A stretch of 64,000 nt of DNA from assembly GCF_026341825.1 (NCBI RefSeq), contig NZ_JAPENY010000001.1, positions 2,046,001 to 2,110,000 on the forward strand. The letters are read 5' to 3'. Under the pieces are notes generated by a model that was given only the letters and a program-made list of their open reading frames with translations, was not told the origin of the DNA and did not search any database. The position numbers were made by a program, and so were the translations under genes. Source of the DNA: Streptomyces sp. NBC_00620. GTDB lineage: Bacteria > Actinomycetota > Actinomycetes > Streptomycetales > Streptomycetaceae. Shown piece after piece: positions 16,502 through 27,300 of the stretch. The number at the start of each line of letters is the position of its first letter. Position 1 is the first letter of the stretch.

Positions 16502-16648
16502 GCCTGCCCAGGTGCTTGAGGGAGTCCGGCGAGGCTGCCCAGGCGAGTCCGGCGAGGGTGCTTGGATGCGTCCGGCGAAGCGGCTCGGGCGAGTCCGGAG
16601 GGGGGACTTGGGTGTGTCCGGCGACGGCTCCGGTGCGGGGCTCCGGTG
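16502..16648. repeat. Degenerate 23-bp tandem repeat
   Basis: The word tccggcga or a close variant recurs at 16525, 16548, 16571, 16594 and 16617, an exact 23-bp period over five to six units; the other positions are degenerate. It lies in the 380-bp untranslated gap between the small secreted protein and the catabolic operon. No function is evident. Confidence 0.7.
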
Positions 16649-16667
16649 ACCTTGACAGTCGGCATTG

Positions 16668-16684
16668 TCTGACGGACAGTCAGA
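16668..16684. promoter_or_regulatory. Candidate TetR-type operator of the igr-like operon
   Basis: TCTGACGGACAGTCAGA is an inverted repeat (6-bp arms, 5-bp spacer) placed 38 bases before the first start codon and 10 bases after a TTGACA box (16652-16657). Position and form suit a repressor site, but no regulator gene is adjacent. Confidence 0.5.
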
Positions 16685-16721
16685 AACCCTTGTTCGTACG
16701 AGGTCCGGGAGGGCCGCCGCC

Positions 16722-17885
16722 GTGCACCTCGCCCCCACCGAGCGCCAGCAACGGCTGCGCGCCGAGCTCCGTACGTACTTCCGGGACCTGATGCCCGACG
16801 GTCCACCACCCGAGGACGACCCCGGGAGCCGGCGCGCGCTGCTGCGCCGTATCGGCGCCGACGGGATGCTCGGGCTCGGCTGGCCCGTCGCGTACGGCGG
16901 CCAAGGACGCGGCGCGGACGAGCAGTTCGTGTTCTTCGACGAGGCGTACCGAGCCGGCGCGCCCGTGTCGATGGTCACGCTGAACACCGTCGGGCCGACA
17001 CTCATGAAGTACGGGAGCGAGGAACAGAAGGACTTCTTCCTGCCGCGCATCCTGAGCGGTGACCTCGTCTTCGCGATCGGTTACTCGGAGCCTTCGGCGG
17101 GGACGGATCTGGCCTCGCTCCGTACGCGCGCAGTGCGCGAGGGCGGGCACTGGGTGATCGACGGGCAGAAGATCTTCACCTCCAACGCCCAGAACGCCGA
17201 CTGGATCTGGCTCGCCTGCCGCACCGACCCGGACGCGCCCAAACACCAGGGCATCTCCATCATCCTCGTGCCCACTCAGGCGCCCGGCTTCTCGTGGACG
17301 CCGATCGAGACGGTGGGCGGGCAGACGACCACGGCCACGTACTACGACGGGATCCGCGTCCCCGCCGCGAACCTCATCGGCGAGGAGAACGGCGGCTGGG
17401 GGCTCATCACCAACCAGCTCAACCACGAGCGGGTCGCGCTCGCCGCGATCGGCATGCAGGCCGAGGACTTCTACGCGGCCGCGCTGAAGGCCGCCCGCAC
17501 ACCCGATCCAGTGACCGGTCGGCGTCGGGTTGACGAGCCGTGGGTGCATTTTCAGCTGGCCGAGGCGCATGCCCTGATGGCGGCATCACGCCTGCTCAAC
17601 TGGCGTTTGGTGGGGGATGTGGGGGCGGGCCGGCTGGCCCCGGGCGATGCGAGCGGCGTGAAAGTGGTGGGAACCGAATCGGCGGTCGCGGTGTACCGAA
17701 TATGTCAGCAAATTGTCGGAGCGGACGCCCTGGTCCGCTCCGGTTCACCGGGGGCGTTCGGGGACGGCGAGCTGGAGCGGATGAACAGGGCGGCGCAGAT
17801 CAACACGTTCGGGGGCGGGGTGAGCGAGGTGCAGCGGGAGATCGTGGCGACGATGCGGCTCGGGATGCGGAGGGGGCGGCGGTGA
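16722..17885 (+). CDS. Acyl-CoA dehydrogenase, FadE29-like first gene of igr-like operon
   Basis: 387 residues. GTG 16722 is chosen because GGGAGG lies 9 bases upstream and an earlier in-frame start would overlap the operator. The fold is complete: an N-terminal helical domain, the FAD-contact motif YSEPSAGTDLASLRTRA, a beta domain (HWVIDGQKIFTSNAQNADW) and a C-terminal helical domain with INTFGGGVSEVQREIVAT. It should desaturate an acyl-CoA, with electrons passing to ETF. The next gene overlaps by 4 bases. By gene order it corresponds to one subunit of the alpha2beta2 ChsE1-ChsE2 dehydrogenase of cholesterol side-chain breakdown. The substrate is inferred from context. Confidence 0.88.
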   Translation: MHLAPTERQQRLRAELRTYFRDLMPDGPPPEDDPGSRRALLRRIGADGMLGLGWPVAYGGQGRGADEQFVFFDEAYRAGAPVSMVTLNTVGPTLMKYGSEEQKDFFLPRILSGDLVFAIGYSEPSAGTDLASLRTRAVREGGHWVIDGQKIFTSNAQNADWIWLACRTDPDAPKHQGISIILVPTQAPGFSWTPIETVGGQTTTATYYDGIRVPAANLIGEENGGWGLITNQLNHERVALAAIGMQAEDFYAAALKAARTPDPVTGRRRVDEPWVHFQLAEAHALMAASRLLNWRLVGDVGAGRLAPGDASGVKVVGTESAVAVYRICQQIVGADALVRSGSPGAFGDGELERMNRAAQINTFGGGVSEVQREIVATMRLGMRRGRR

Positions 17886-18913
17886 GCGACGAGAGCGACC
17901 ACAGCGCTGAGAACGGCGAGAGCTACGAGATGGCGGTGCCGTCGCCGGCGTACGAGGAGCAGCTCAAGGCGTACGAAGGGCGTGCGGCCACCGTCGCGGG
18001 CGTGGGCAAGGACCCGGTCAACGAGCCGATGATCCGGCACTGGTGCGAGGCGATGGGCGACACCAATCCGGCGTACGCGGGGCCGGACGCCATGGCGCCG
18101 CCCACCATGCTCCAGGTGTGGACGATGGGCGGCCTCTCCGGGCACACGGGCCGTTCGGAGGCGTACGACGAGCTGTTCGCGCTCCTCGACGGCGCGGGGT
18201 ACACCTCGGTGGTCGCCACCGACTGCGAGCAGGAGTATCTGCGCCCGCTGCGCCCCGGGGACGAGATCACCTTCGACGCGCTGATCGAGTCGGTCTCCGG
18301 GCGCAAGACCACCAAGCTGGGGACGGGGTACTTCGTCACGACTCGGATGGATGTGAGGGCGGGCGGGGAGCTCGCGGGGACCCACCGGTTCCGGATCCTC
18401 AAGTACGCACCGGCGCAGAGGAAGCGGGCCGAGCAGTCGAGTCCCAAGGACAGGCGGACGGAGCAGCCGAGTCCCAAGGACAGATCGAATCCCAAGGGCA
18501 GAAGGCCACGGCCGGTGATCAACCGGGACAACGCCGGGTTCTGGGAGGGCGTGGCCCGGCACCAGCTGCTGATCCAGCGGTGCGCCGGCTGCGGGGTGCT
18601 GCGGTTTCCCTGGCTGCCGGGGTGCAACGCGTGCGGCTGCCTGGAGTGGGACACGGTCGAGGCGAGCGGGGACGGCACGGTCTACTCGTACGTCGTCATG
18701 CACCACCCGCCCTTCCCTGCCTTCGACCCTCCCTATGCGGTCGGCCTGGTCGAGCTGTCCGAGGGCGTGCGGATGGTGAGCAACGTGGTCGGGGTGCCGT
18801 ACGACAAGGTGCGGATCGGGATGCCCGTACGGCTCGAATTCCAGCGGTACGACGAGGAGTTGGAGCTGCCGGTCTTCCGGCCCGGTGGGACCGGCGAGGG
18901 TGGTGGAGGCTGA
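17882..18913 (+). CDS. MaoC-like hydratase fused to DUF35 zinc-ribbon/OB-fold (ChsH2-like)
   Basis: 343 residues from GTG 17882, overlapping the upstream stop (GTGA). Residues about 15-175 form a hot-dog MaoC-like dehydratase N-domain (MAPPTMLQVWTMGGL, CEQEYLRPLRPGDEI). A basic linker contains two PSPKDR-type repeats. Residues about 220-340 form a DUF35 domain with a rubredoxin-like zinc ribbon (two CxxC pairs, CAGC and CNAC) and an OB fold. This is the layout of mycobacterial ChsH2 (Rv3542c), which pairs with ChsH1 to hydrate the enoyl-CoA of a steroid side chain and whose DUF35 part binds Ltp2. The partner genes are present two and three positions downstream. Confidence 0.87.
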   Translation: MSDESDHSAENGESYEMAVPSPAYEEQLKAYEGRAATVAGVGKDPVNEPMIRHWCEAMGDTNPAYAGPDAMAPPTMLQVWTMGGLSGHTGRSEAYDELFALLDGAGYTSVVATDCEQEYLRPLRPGDEITFDALIESVSGRKTTKLGTGYFVTTRMDVRAGGELAGTHRFRILKYAPAQRKRAEQSSPKDRRTEQPSPKDRSNPKGRRPRPVINRDNAGFWEGVARHQLLIQRCAGCGVLRFPWLPGCNACGCLEWDTVEASGDGTVYSYVVMHHPPFPAFDPPYAVGLVELSEGVRMVSNVVGVPYDKVRIGMPVRLEFQRYDEELELPVFRPGGTGEGGGG

Positions 18914-18914
18914 C

Positions 18915-20015
18915 ATGGACTTCACGCCCACGGAGGAGCAGGCGGCCGCCCGTGACCTGGCCGCGCGGATCTTCGGCGACCTCTCCACGCACGAGCGGCT
19001 CGCCGCGGCCGGGACCGGCAGCGACGCCGAGTTGTGGAAGGCGCTGTGCGCGGCCGGGCTCGTGACGGCCGTGACGGACATAGGGCTGCTCGGCCTGGTG
19101 CTCCTTCTGGAGGAGCAGGGGCGCACCACGGCCCGGGTGCCGTTCGCGGCGAGTTGTGTCTACGGGCTGCTGGCGGTGGCGGCCCACGGTTCACCGGAGC
19201 AGCGGGAGGGGCTGCTGCCGGGGATCGGGGACGGGACGGTGGTGGTGAGCGGGGCGATTTCCGCGCCGGGTGCCGTACGGGCCGGATCCCAGGGGCAGTT
19301 GAGCGGCATCGTCCCTGTAGTCCCCTGGTTGCGGGACGCCACCCATGTGCTCGTCGCGGACGACCGGCGCCGGCTGTGGCTGGTGCGGACCGCCGATGCG
19401 ACGTGCGAGCCGGTGGAGCTGACGGCACCCTGGTCGGCGGGGCGGCTGACGCTGGACGGGACGCCGGCCGAGCGGCTCGGCGGCGCAGCGGGGGAGGAGT
19501 CCTCCGGCGGCACGGCGGGGGAGGCGATCTCCGGGGGTGCGTACGACGACGTACTGGCCACGTACGACGACGTACTGGCCACCGCGAGGACCGCCTTCGC
19601 GGGGCTGCAGGCCGGGGTGTGCGCGGGCTCGCTGGCCCGAGCCGTGGAGCACACCAACGCGCGCGAGCAGTTCGGGCGGCCGCTCGCCGCCAAACAGGGG
19701 GTCCAACTCCGGGCAGCCGACGCGTACATGGACACCGAGGCGATACGGGTGACGGCGTACGAGGCGGCCTGGCGTCGCGACGAGGGGCTGCCGTACGCGA
19801 CACACGCACTGACCGCCGCCTGGTGGGCGTCGGAGGCGGGCCGCCGGGTGGTGCACGCGGGTCAGCATCTGCACGGCGGGACGGGGGCCGACCTGGAGCA
19901 TCCCGTGCACCGGCACTTCCTGTGGGGGAGGCAGCTGGACGCGTATCTGGGATGCGGGAGCGAAGTACTCCAGGAACTGGGGGAGTTGATCGTGAGAGGG
20001 GAGGGGGAGGCATGA
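18915..20015 (+). CDS. Acyl-CoA dehydrogenase, FadE28-like degenerate subunit
   Basis: 366 residues with GGAGG before ATG 18915, one base after the previous stop. The N-terminal domain and C-terminal helices (TNAREQFGRPLAAKQGVQLR, QHLHGGTGADLEHPVHRHF) are clear. The central FAD-contact strand motif is absent, as in FadE28-type partners that work only as heteromers. A 21-bp tandem duplication (19540-19581) gives YDDVLATYDDVLAT in the linker. It probably forms a heterotetramer with the product of 16722-17885. It overlaps the next start by 4 bases. Confidence 0.85.
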   Translation: MDFTPTEEQAAARDLAARIFGDLSTHERLAAAGTGSDAELWKALCAAGLVTAVTDIGLLGLVLLLEEQGRTTARVPFAASCVYGLLAVAAHGSPEQREGLLPGIGDGTVVVSGAISAPGAVRAGSQGQLSGIVPVVPWLRDATHVLVADDRRRLWLVRTADATCEPVELTAPWSAGRLTLDGTPAERLGGAAGEESSGGTAGEAISGGAYDDVLATYDDVLATARTAFAGLQAGVCAGSLARAVEHTNAREQFGRPLAAKQGVQLRAADAYMDTEAIRVTAYEAAWRRDEGLPYATHALTAAWWASEAGRRVVHAGQHLHGGTGADLEHPVHRHFLWGRQLDAYLGCGSEVLQELGELIVRGEGEA

Positions 20016-20503
20016 GGGCCGGGGGTGCGTGGGCCGGAGGAGTGAGAGCGGGCGCCGGAGATGCGAAGGGCGCAGATGAGGGGGCGGATGACATGAGGGC
20101 CGACGAGGTGAGGGTCGGCGACGCGCTGCCACCGCTGGAGATCGAGGTCACGCGCACGCTGATCGTGGCCGGGGCGATCGCGTCCCGGGACTACCAGGAC
20201 GTGCACCACGACGCGGAGCTGGCGCGGCAGAAGGGCTCCCCGGACATCTTCATGAACATCCTGACCACCAACGGCCTGGTCGGTCGGTACATCACCGACC
20301 ACTTCGGCCCGGACGCGGTCCTGCGCAAGGTGGCCATACGGCTCGGAGCGCCCAACTACCCCGGCGACACGATGGTGTTGACCGGCTCGGTCGAGGGGAT
20401 CGCGGGCGGCACGGCGACGGTGCGGGTCGTCGGGGCGAACGGCATCGGCAGACATGTGACCGGGACGGTGACGGTCACCCTTCCGCCCGGGGAGACCTCA
20501 TGA
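20012..20503 (+). CDS. MaoC-like enoyl-CoA hydratase (ChsH1-like)
   Basis: 163 residues from ATG 20012, preceded by GGGGAGGGGGAGG; the first 25 residues are Gly/Ala-rich, and an alternative ATG at 20093 gives a compact 136-residue product. A single hot-dog domain is visible: MRADEVRVGDALPPLEIEVT, SRDYQDVHHDAELARQKG with the Asp/His hydratase dyad, and FMNILTTNGLVGRYITDHFG. It matches ChsH1 (Rv3541c), which supplies the catalytic residues of the ChsH1-ChsH2 hydratase. ATGA overlaps link it to both neighbours. Confidence 0.87.
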   Translation: MRAGGAWAGGVRAGAGDAKGADEGADDMRADEVRVGDALPPLEIEVTRTLIVAGAIASRDYQDVHHDAELARQKGSPDIFMNILTTNGLVGRYITDHFGPDAVLRKVAIRLGAPNYPGDTMVLTGSVEGIAGGTATVRVVGANGIGRHVTGTVTVTLPPGETS

Positions 20504-21669
20504 GCGTACGGACGCGGGACACCCTCGGCGGGCGGGCGGCGATCGTCGGGATCGGGGCCACCGAGTTCTCCAAGGACTCCGGGCGCAGCGAGCTGCGGCT
20601 GGCCGTGGAGGCGGTGCGGGCCGCGCTCGACGACGCGGGGCTCACGCCCGGGGACGTGGACGGGATGGTCACGTTCACGATGGACACCAGCCCGGAGATC
20701 ACCGTCGCCCAGGCGGCCGGAATGGGGGAGCTGTCCTTCTTCTCACGCGTCCACTACGGAGGCGGGGCGGCCTGCGCGACCGTCCAGCAGGCGGCGCTCG
20801 CGGTGGCGACCGGGGTGGCCGAAGTGGTGGTCTGCTACCGGGCGTTCAACGAGCGGTCGGGGCGGAGATTCGGTTCCGGGGTGCAGCAGCGGGAGCCGTC
20901 GGCGGAGGGGGCGGCGCTCGGGTGGGCCCTCCCGTTCGGGCTGCTCACGCCCGCGTCCTGGGTGGCGATGGCGGCCCAGCGGTATCTGCACACGTACGGG
21001 CTGACGCCGGAAGCGTTCGGCCATGTCGCCGTGGTGGACCGGAAGTACGCGGCGACGAACCCGGCGGCCTACTTCCACGGCAGACCGATCACGCTCGACG
21101 AGCACGCGGCCTCGCGGTGGATCGTGGAGCCGCTGCGGCTGCTCGACTGCTGCCAGGAGACGGACGGCGGCCAGGCGCTGGTGGTCACCTCCGTGGAGCG
21201 GGCCCGCGATCTGTCCCATCCCCCCGCGGTGATCGCGGCCGCCGCCCAGGGCGCCGGCCGCGCACAGGAGCAGATGACCAGCTTCTACCGGGACGACCTG
21301 TCAGGGCTGCCGGAGATGGGGGTAGTGGCACGCCAACTGTGGCGGACGGCCGGGCTGGCGCCGGCGGACATCGACGTCGGGATTCTCTACGACCACTTCA
21401 CGCCGTTCGTGCTGATGCAGCTGGAGGAGTTCGGGTTCTGCGCACCGGGGCAGGCCGCGGACTTCGTCGCCGAGGAGCGGCTGCCCCTCAACACGCACGG
21501 GGGACAGCTCGGGGAGGCGTATCTGCACGGGATGAACGGAGTGGCGGAAGCGGTACGACAGCTGCGGGGCACCGCCGTGAACCAGATACCGGGCGCCCGC
21601 CACACCCTAGTTACCGCGGGTACCGGGGTTCCCACGTCGGGGTTGATCCTGGGGGCGGACAGGCCCTAG
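20500..21669 (+). CDS. Lipid-transfer protein/thiolase-fold aldolase (Ltp2-like)
   Basis: 389 residues, starting in a 4-base overlap with the MaoC gene. The thiolase fold shows RAAIVGIGATEFSKDSG at the N-terminus, GGGAACATVQQAALAVATG around the nucleophile-elbow region and NTHGGQLGEAYLHGMNG near the C-terminus. Ltp2-type proteins act with the DUF35 part of ChsH2 as a retro-aldolase. They remove a three-carbon propionyl-CoA unit from a hydroxylated steroid side chain. The neighbouring ChsH2-like fusion makes that assignment likely here. It is the last gene of the operon. Confidence 0.88.
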   Translation: MSVRTRDTLGGRAAIVGIGATEFSKDSGRSELRLAVEAVRAALDDAGLTPGDVDGMVTFTMDTSPEITVAQAAGMGELSFFSRVHYGGGAACATVQQAALAVATGVAEVVVCYRAFNERSGRRFGSGVQQREPSAEGAALGWALPFGLLTPASWVAMAAQRYLHTYGLTPEAFGHVAVVDRKYAATNPAAYFHGRPITLDEHAASRWIVEPLRLLDCCQETDGGQALVVTSVERARDLSHPPAVIAAAAQGAGRAQEQMTSFYRDDLSGLPEMGVVARQLWRTAGLAPADIDVGILYDHFTPFVLMQLEEFGFCAPGQAADFVAEERLPLNTHGGQLGEAYLHGMNGVAEAVRQLRGTAVNQIPGARHTLVTAGTGVPTSGLILGADRP

Positions 21670-21883
21670 AACGCCCGGCTTCGGCGGAGGTGACTCGCGG
21701 AGACCGGCACTGCCCCGCGTACTACCGTCGTACTCGTCTCTCAGGGGTGAACCCTCAGGGCGCAGGACCCGCTCGTCCACCTTCAGGAGGTGGGGGCAAC
21801 CCCCCTCCTACAACCTGAGGCGGACAACGCTTCGGGACCTGCGGCCGATCCGCGAGAGTAGGGCTCGATCCTAGCGTGGAGCC

Positions 21884-22438
21884 ATGACCACACCCGTCTG
21901 CACCAGCGCTTCGAACGCCGCGACGCGGACCCTTCCGTACGCGCCTTACCCGTCGTTCGCGTCGTACGTGAAGGCCCGCCAGCCGGTGCTGCTGCGTACC
22001 GCCCGGTCGCTGACCGCGAACCCGTGCGATGCCGAGGACCTGTTGCAGACCGCACTCACCAAGACGTATGTCGCGTGGGAGCGGATCGAGGACCACCGGG
22101 CCCTCGACGGTTACGTACGGCGGGCGCTGCTGAACACGCGGACGTCGCAGTGGCGCAAGCGCAAGGTCGACGAGTTCGCCTGCGAAGAGCTGCCGGAGCC
22201 GGAGGGGGCGCCCGTCGGGGACCCCGCCGAGCAGCAGGCGCTGCACGACGCGATGTGGCGGGCGATCATGAAACTGCCGGCGCGGCAGCGGGCGATGGTC
22301 GTCCTGCGGTACTACGAAGACCTGAGCGAGGTGCAGACGGCGGAGGTGCTCGGTGTCTCCGTCGGGACGGTGAAGTCGGCGGTGTCGAGGGCGCTGGGCA
22401 AGCTGCGGGAGGACCCTGAGCTGGAGCCCGTCCGGTAG
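21884..22438 (+). CDS. SigE-family ECF RNA polymerase sigma factor
   Basis: 184 residues. Region 2 (about 22-90) holds ARSLTANPCDAEDLLQTALTKTYVAWERI; region 4 (about 120-175) holds LPARQRAMVVLRYYEDLSEVQTAEVLGVSVGTVKSAVSRAL, a canonical helix-turn-helix. The family is typically SigE-like with short N-terminal extensions. No anti-sigma gene flanks it, which is common for this group. It is probably monocistronic, with 193 bases before the acyl-CoA ligase. Targets unknown. Confidence 0.9.
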   Translation: MTTPVCTSASNAATRTLPYAPYPSFASYVKARQPVLLRTARSLTANPCDAEDLLQTALTKTYVAWERIEDHRALDGYVRRALLNTRTSQWRKRKVDEFACEELPEPEGAPVGDPAEQQALHDAMWRAIMKLPARQRAMVVLRYYEDLSEVQTAEVLGVSVGTVKSAVSRALGKLREDPELEPVR

Positions 22439-22631
22439 CGACCCCGGATCCCGGGACGGCGTCGGCCTTCCTCCTCGACATCCGTCCCGATTGCCTGCCC
22501 TCTGGACCTCCGAAAGATCACCACGGCCTGATCGATCATCCCGGGTACTAGTGACATACCACGCGGTATGTGCGCAGAATCAGCCCAACCCTTACCACCG
22601 CGTAGGCAATGTCGCCCCCGGGAGGAACGCC

Positions 22632-24284
<1,653 letters not shown>

Positions 24285-24291
24285 GGCTCGT

Positions 24292-24341
24292 ATACGGGGC
24301 TTGGGCGGTGTTTCACGTGAAACACCGCCCAAGCCCCGTAT
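24292..24341. terminator. 50-bp perfect palindrome after the ligase gene
   Basis: Every base from 24292 pairs with its partner up to 24341. It lies 8 bases after the ligase stop and 48 bases from the 3' end of the convergent sensor gene, so it can act as a bidirectional terminator. Its centre is an exact parS site, so it may be a chromosome-partition site as well. Confidence 0.85.
24309..24324. other. parS: parS centromere-like site (ParB binding)
   Basis: TGTTTCACGTGAAACA is the bacterial parS consensus, the sequence bound by Streptomyces ParB. In Streptomyces many parS copies lie near oriC, so this places the window in the origin-proximal core. Here it is embedded at the centre of a much longer palindrome. 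Confidence 0.9.
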
Positions 24342-24389
24342 GTACGACGTCAGTTCGCGCCCCGATGCGTGCCCGGCGCGGCAGGTCGG

Positions 24390-27300
24390 TCAGTTCGTGC
24401 CGATCCGCGCCAGCAGGTCCACGATCCGCTCCTGCACCTCGGCGCTCGTCGAGCGCTCCGCCAGGAACAGGACCGACTCCCCCGAGGCCAGCCGCGGCAG
24501 CTCGGCCTGGTCGACGGCGGCGGTGTAGACGACGAGCGGCGTGCGGTTCAACTGCCCGTTCGCACGCAGCCAGTCGACGATCCCAGCCTGGCGGCGGCGT
24601 ACCTGCATCAGGTCCATCACCACCAGGTTCGGCCGCATCTGCGAGGCCAGTGTCACCGCGTCCGCGTCGGTCGACGCCCGCGCGACCTGCATCCCGCGCC
24701 GTTCCAGCGTCGCCGTGAGCGCGAGCGAGATCTCCGCGTGCTCCTCGATGAGCAGCACGCGCGGCGGGTGCTGCTCCGAGTCCCGAGGCGCCAAGGCCTT
24801 CAGGAGTACGGCGGGATCGGCGCCGTACGCCGCCTCGCGCGTCGCCTGCCCGAGTCCCGCCGTCACCAGGACGGGCACCTCGGCGGCGACAGCGGCCTGA
24901 CGCAGCGACTGGAGCGCCGTGCGCGTGATCGGCCCGGTCAGCGGGTCGACGAAGAGCGCGGCCGGGAAGGCGGCGATCTGCGAGTCGACCTCCTCGCGCG
25001 AGTGCACGATCACGGGCCGGTAGCCGCGGTCGCTCAGCGCCTGCTGGGTCATGACGTCCGGCGCGGGCCACACGAGCAGGCGCCGCGGGTTGTCCAGCGG
25101 CTCCGGCGGCAGTTCGTCGTCCATCGGCTGCAGACGCGGCTGGTCGGCGACCTCGACGGCACCGCCGGGACCGTCGAGCGGCTCGGGGCCTTCGTCGGCG
25201 TTCTCGTCCGGGGCCCCTATGGCATAGGACCGTCCGGCGCCATCGGTGGCTCCGGCCAGCCGCGACCCGGGGGCCTGCCCGCCCTGCGGGTGCGGCCGGG
25301 CCGCCGTCTCCGGGCGCTCGGCGGTCGGCTCGGGGGGTGTGCCGAGCTTGCGACGACGGCCGCCGCCGTTGGTCTGGTGCGGGGGAGGCGTCGGCGACTG
25401 AGGCTGTGCCTGCGCCTTCGCCTGGGGGGCCTGCGGCTGGTTCGGGGCGGGCTGGCGGCCGAACGGTACGCCCTGACCGAGCGTCCGCACGCTGATGCCG
25501 CGGGCCTGCGTCGAGTTGGGGTCGACAGGGGCCGCGGCCTCGGCGGGCAGCGGCTGAGCGACGCGCGGCTGGGCGGGGCGCTCGGGCGGGAGGGCGGTGC
25601 TCGGGGTGCCGGTGGTGCTCGGCGCGGCTTGAGCCGGTGTTCCGGGCTGCGCCGGTGCCGGTCCGGGTTGTACCGGGGTCCCGGCGCCGGGTGCGTCTTG
25701 GGCGTTCGGGTTCGCGTTCGGGTTGGCGTTCGGCCAGGGCTGCGGGGCGGGGACGCCGCCTGCGGGGGTCTCGGTGTTGCCGGGCCACGGTGCCGGTGCC
25801 GGAGTGGCGATGGGCTGGGCCGTGGCGGCGGCAGCGGCCGACGCGGGTACGGGCTGCCCGGCGGGGGCCGCGCCCGGAACCGCCTGTGCCGGAACCGCCT
25901 GCGCAGGAACTCCCTGTGCCGGAACCCCTTGCGCGGGTGTCCCCGCCGCACCCTGCTGCACCGGAGTCCGTACCGCGCGCCGCCGTCCCGTCGGGCTGGA
26001 AACGGGGTGCGGCTGGGGCGGGGTGTGATCGTCGGCCGGGTCGTGCAGCATCGTGTCGTGGCGGCCGTCGTCGGTCTGGCCGTGCGGGACTCCGGCGGCT
26101 TCGGCCTGCTGGAGGCGCTGCTGGGCCTGCTGCTGAGCCTCGATGTACTCGGGGGAGCGGTCCGCCTCCGCGGGCGGCAGAGCGAACACCGTACGGGCGC
26201 CCGCGTCCTGAGTGGCGGCACGCTCGGCCGAGGCGGCCAGCGCACGCCGACGCCGTCCGGCCGACGGCGCCCCGTCCGCGGAGACACCGGCGTCGGCAGT
26301 CCCCTGCGCGCTCACCGCGTTCTGCGTGCCGGGCGCACTCGGAGCCGCGGGCAACGCCGGAGGCAGCGCGTGCTGTTCGCCGCCCTGCCGCGCGCGCCGC
26401 CCGGAAGGCACGGGCACTCCCTGCGCGGACACCGGCACCCCCTGCGGAGGCACCGTCCCACCCAGCCCCGTACCCGCGGCCGCGGTCCCCGCATGCTCGC
26501 CCGCCATGACGACCGCGCCCTCGGAGGCGCCGCCGGCCGCACCACCGGCGACCTTGTCGGTCGAGCCCTCGACCGGGCTCGGCCGCCCGCGCCGCCGCCC
26601 GGTACCACCGGAGCCGGAGGCCCCACCGTCGCCGGAGCCCTCGACTCCCGTCCCCTGCACCGGAACCGCGACCTCGTCGGCCGAGCCGGCCGCCCGCTCC
26701 TCCGCCGTACGCCGCCGCCGACGCCCGGTGGGCGCAGCGGAGCCGTCGGCAGGAGCAGTGACAGAGTCGCCGCCGGGGGCCGGGTCGGTCTCCCCCGCGA
26801 CCTCGCTCTCCAGGAAGGCGTCCACGGAGGACCGCCGGGCCCGCCGCCTGCCGCCGCCCTGGGGGGAGGCCGGCTCGGGAAGGGCGAGCTCGGAGCCGGT
26901 CACAGCGCCGGCCGGGACCGCACCGGCCCCACCGCCGATCGGCACCTCCAGCACGAACGCGCTGCCGCTCATTCCCGGCACCTCGTGCGTCTGCAGCACT
27001 CCGCCGTGCGCGCGCACCGTCCCGCGCACGATCGGCTCATGCACCGGGTCTCCCCCGGCGTACGGCCCGCGCACCTCGATGCGTACGACCTCACCGCGCT
27101 GCGCCGCCGCCACGACGACGGTGTTGTCCATGTAACCGCCCGCGGACACGGGCGCGTTGCCGGTGGCGTCGACTCCGGCGACGTCCGCGATGAGATGCGC
27201 GAGCGCGTTCGCCAGCCGCTGCGGGTCGACCTCGGCCTCGATGGGCGGCGCGTGTACGGCGAACTGCACGCGTCCGGGCCCGATCAGTTCGACGGCGCCT

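Noticed and set aside
16652..16690. Complete sigma-70-type promoter at the TTGACA box
   Set aside because: The -35-like box is good, but no acceptable -10 hexamer occurs at 16-18 bp spacing; only the operator-like palindrome is reported.
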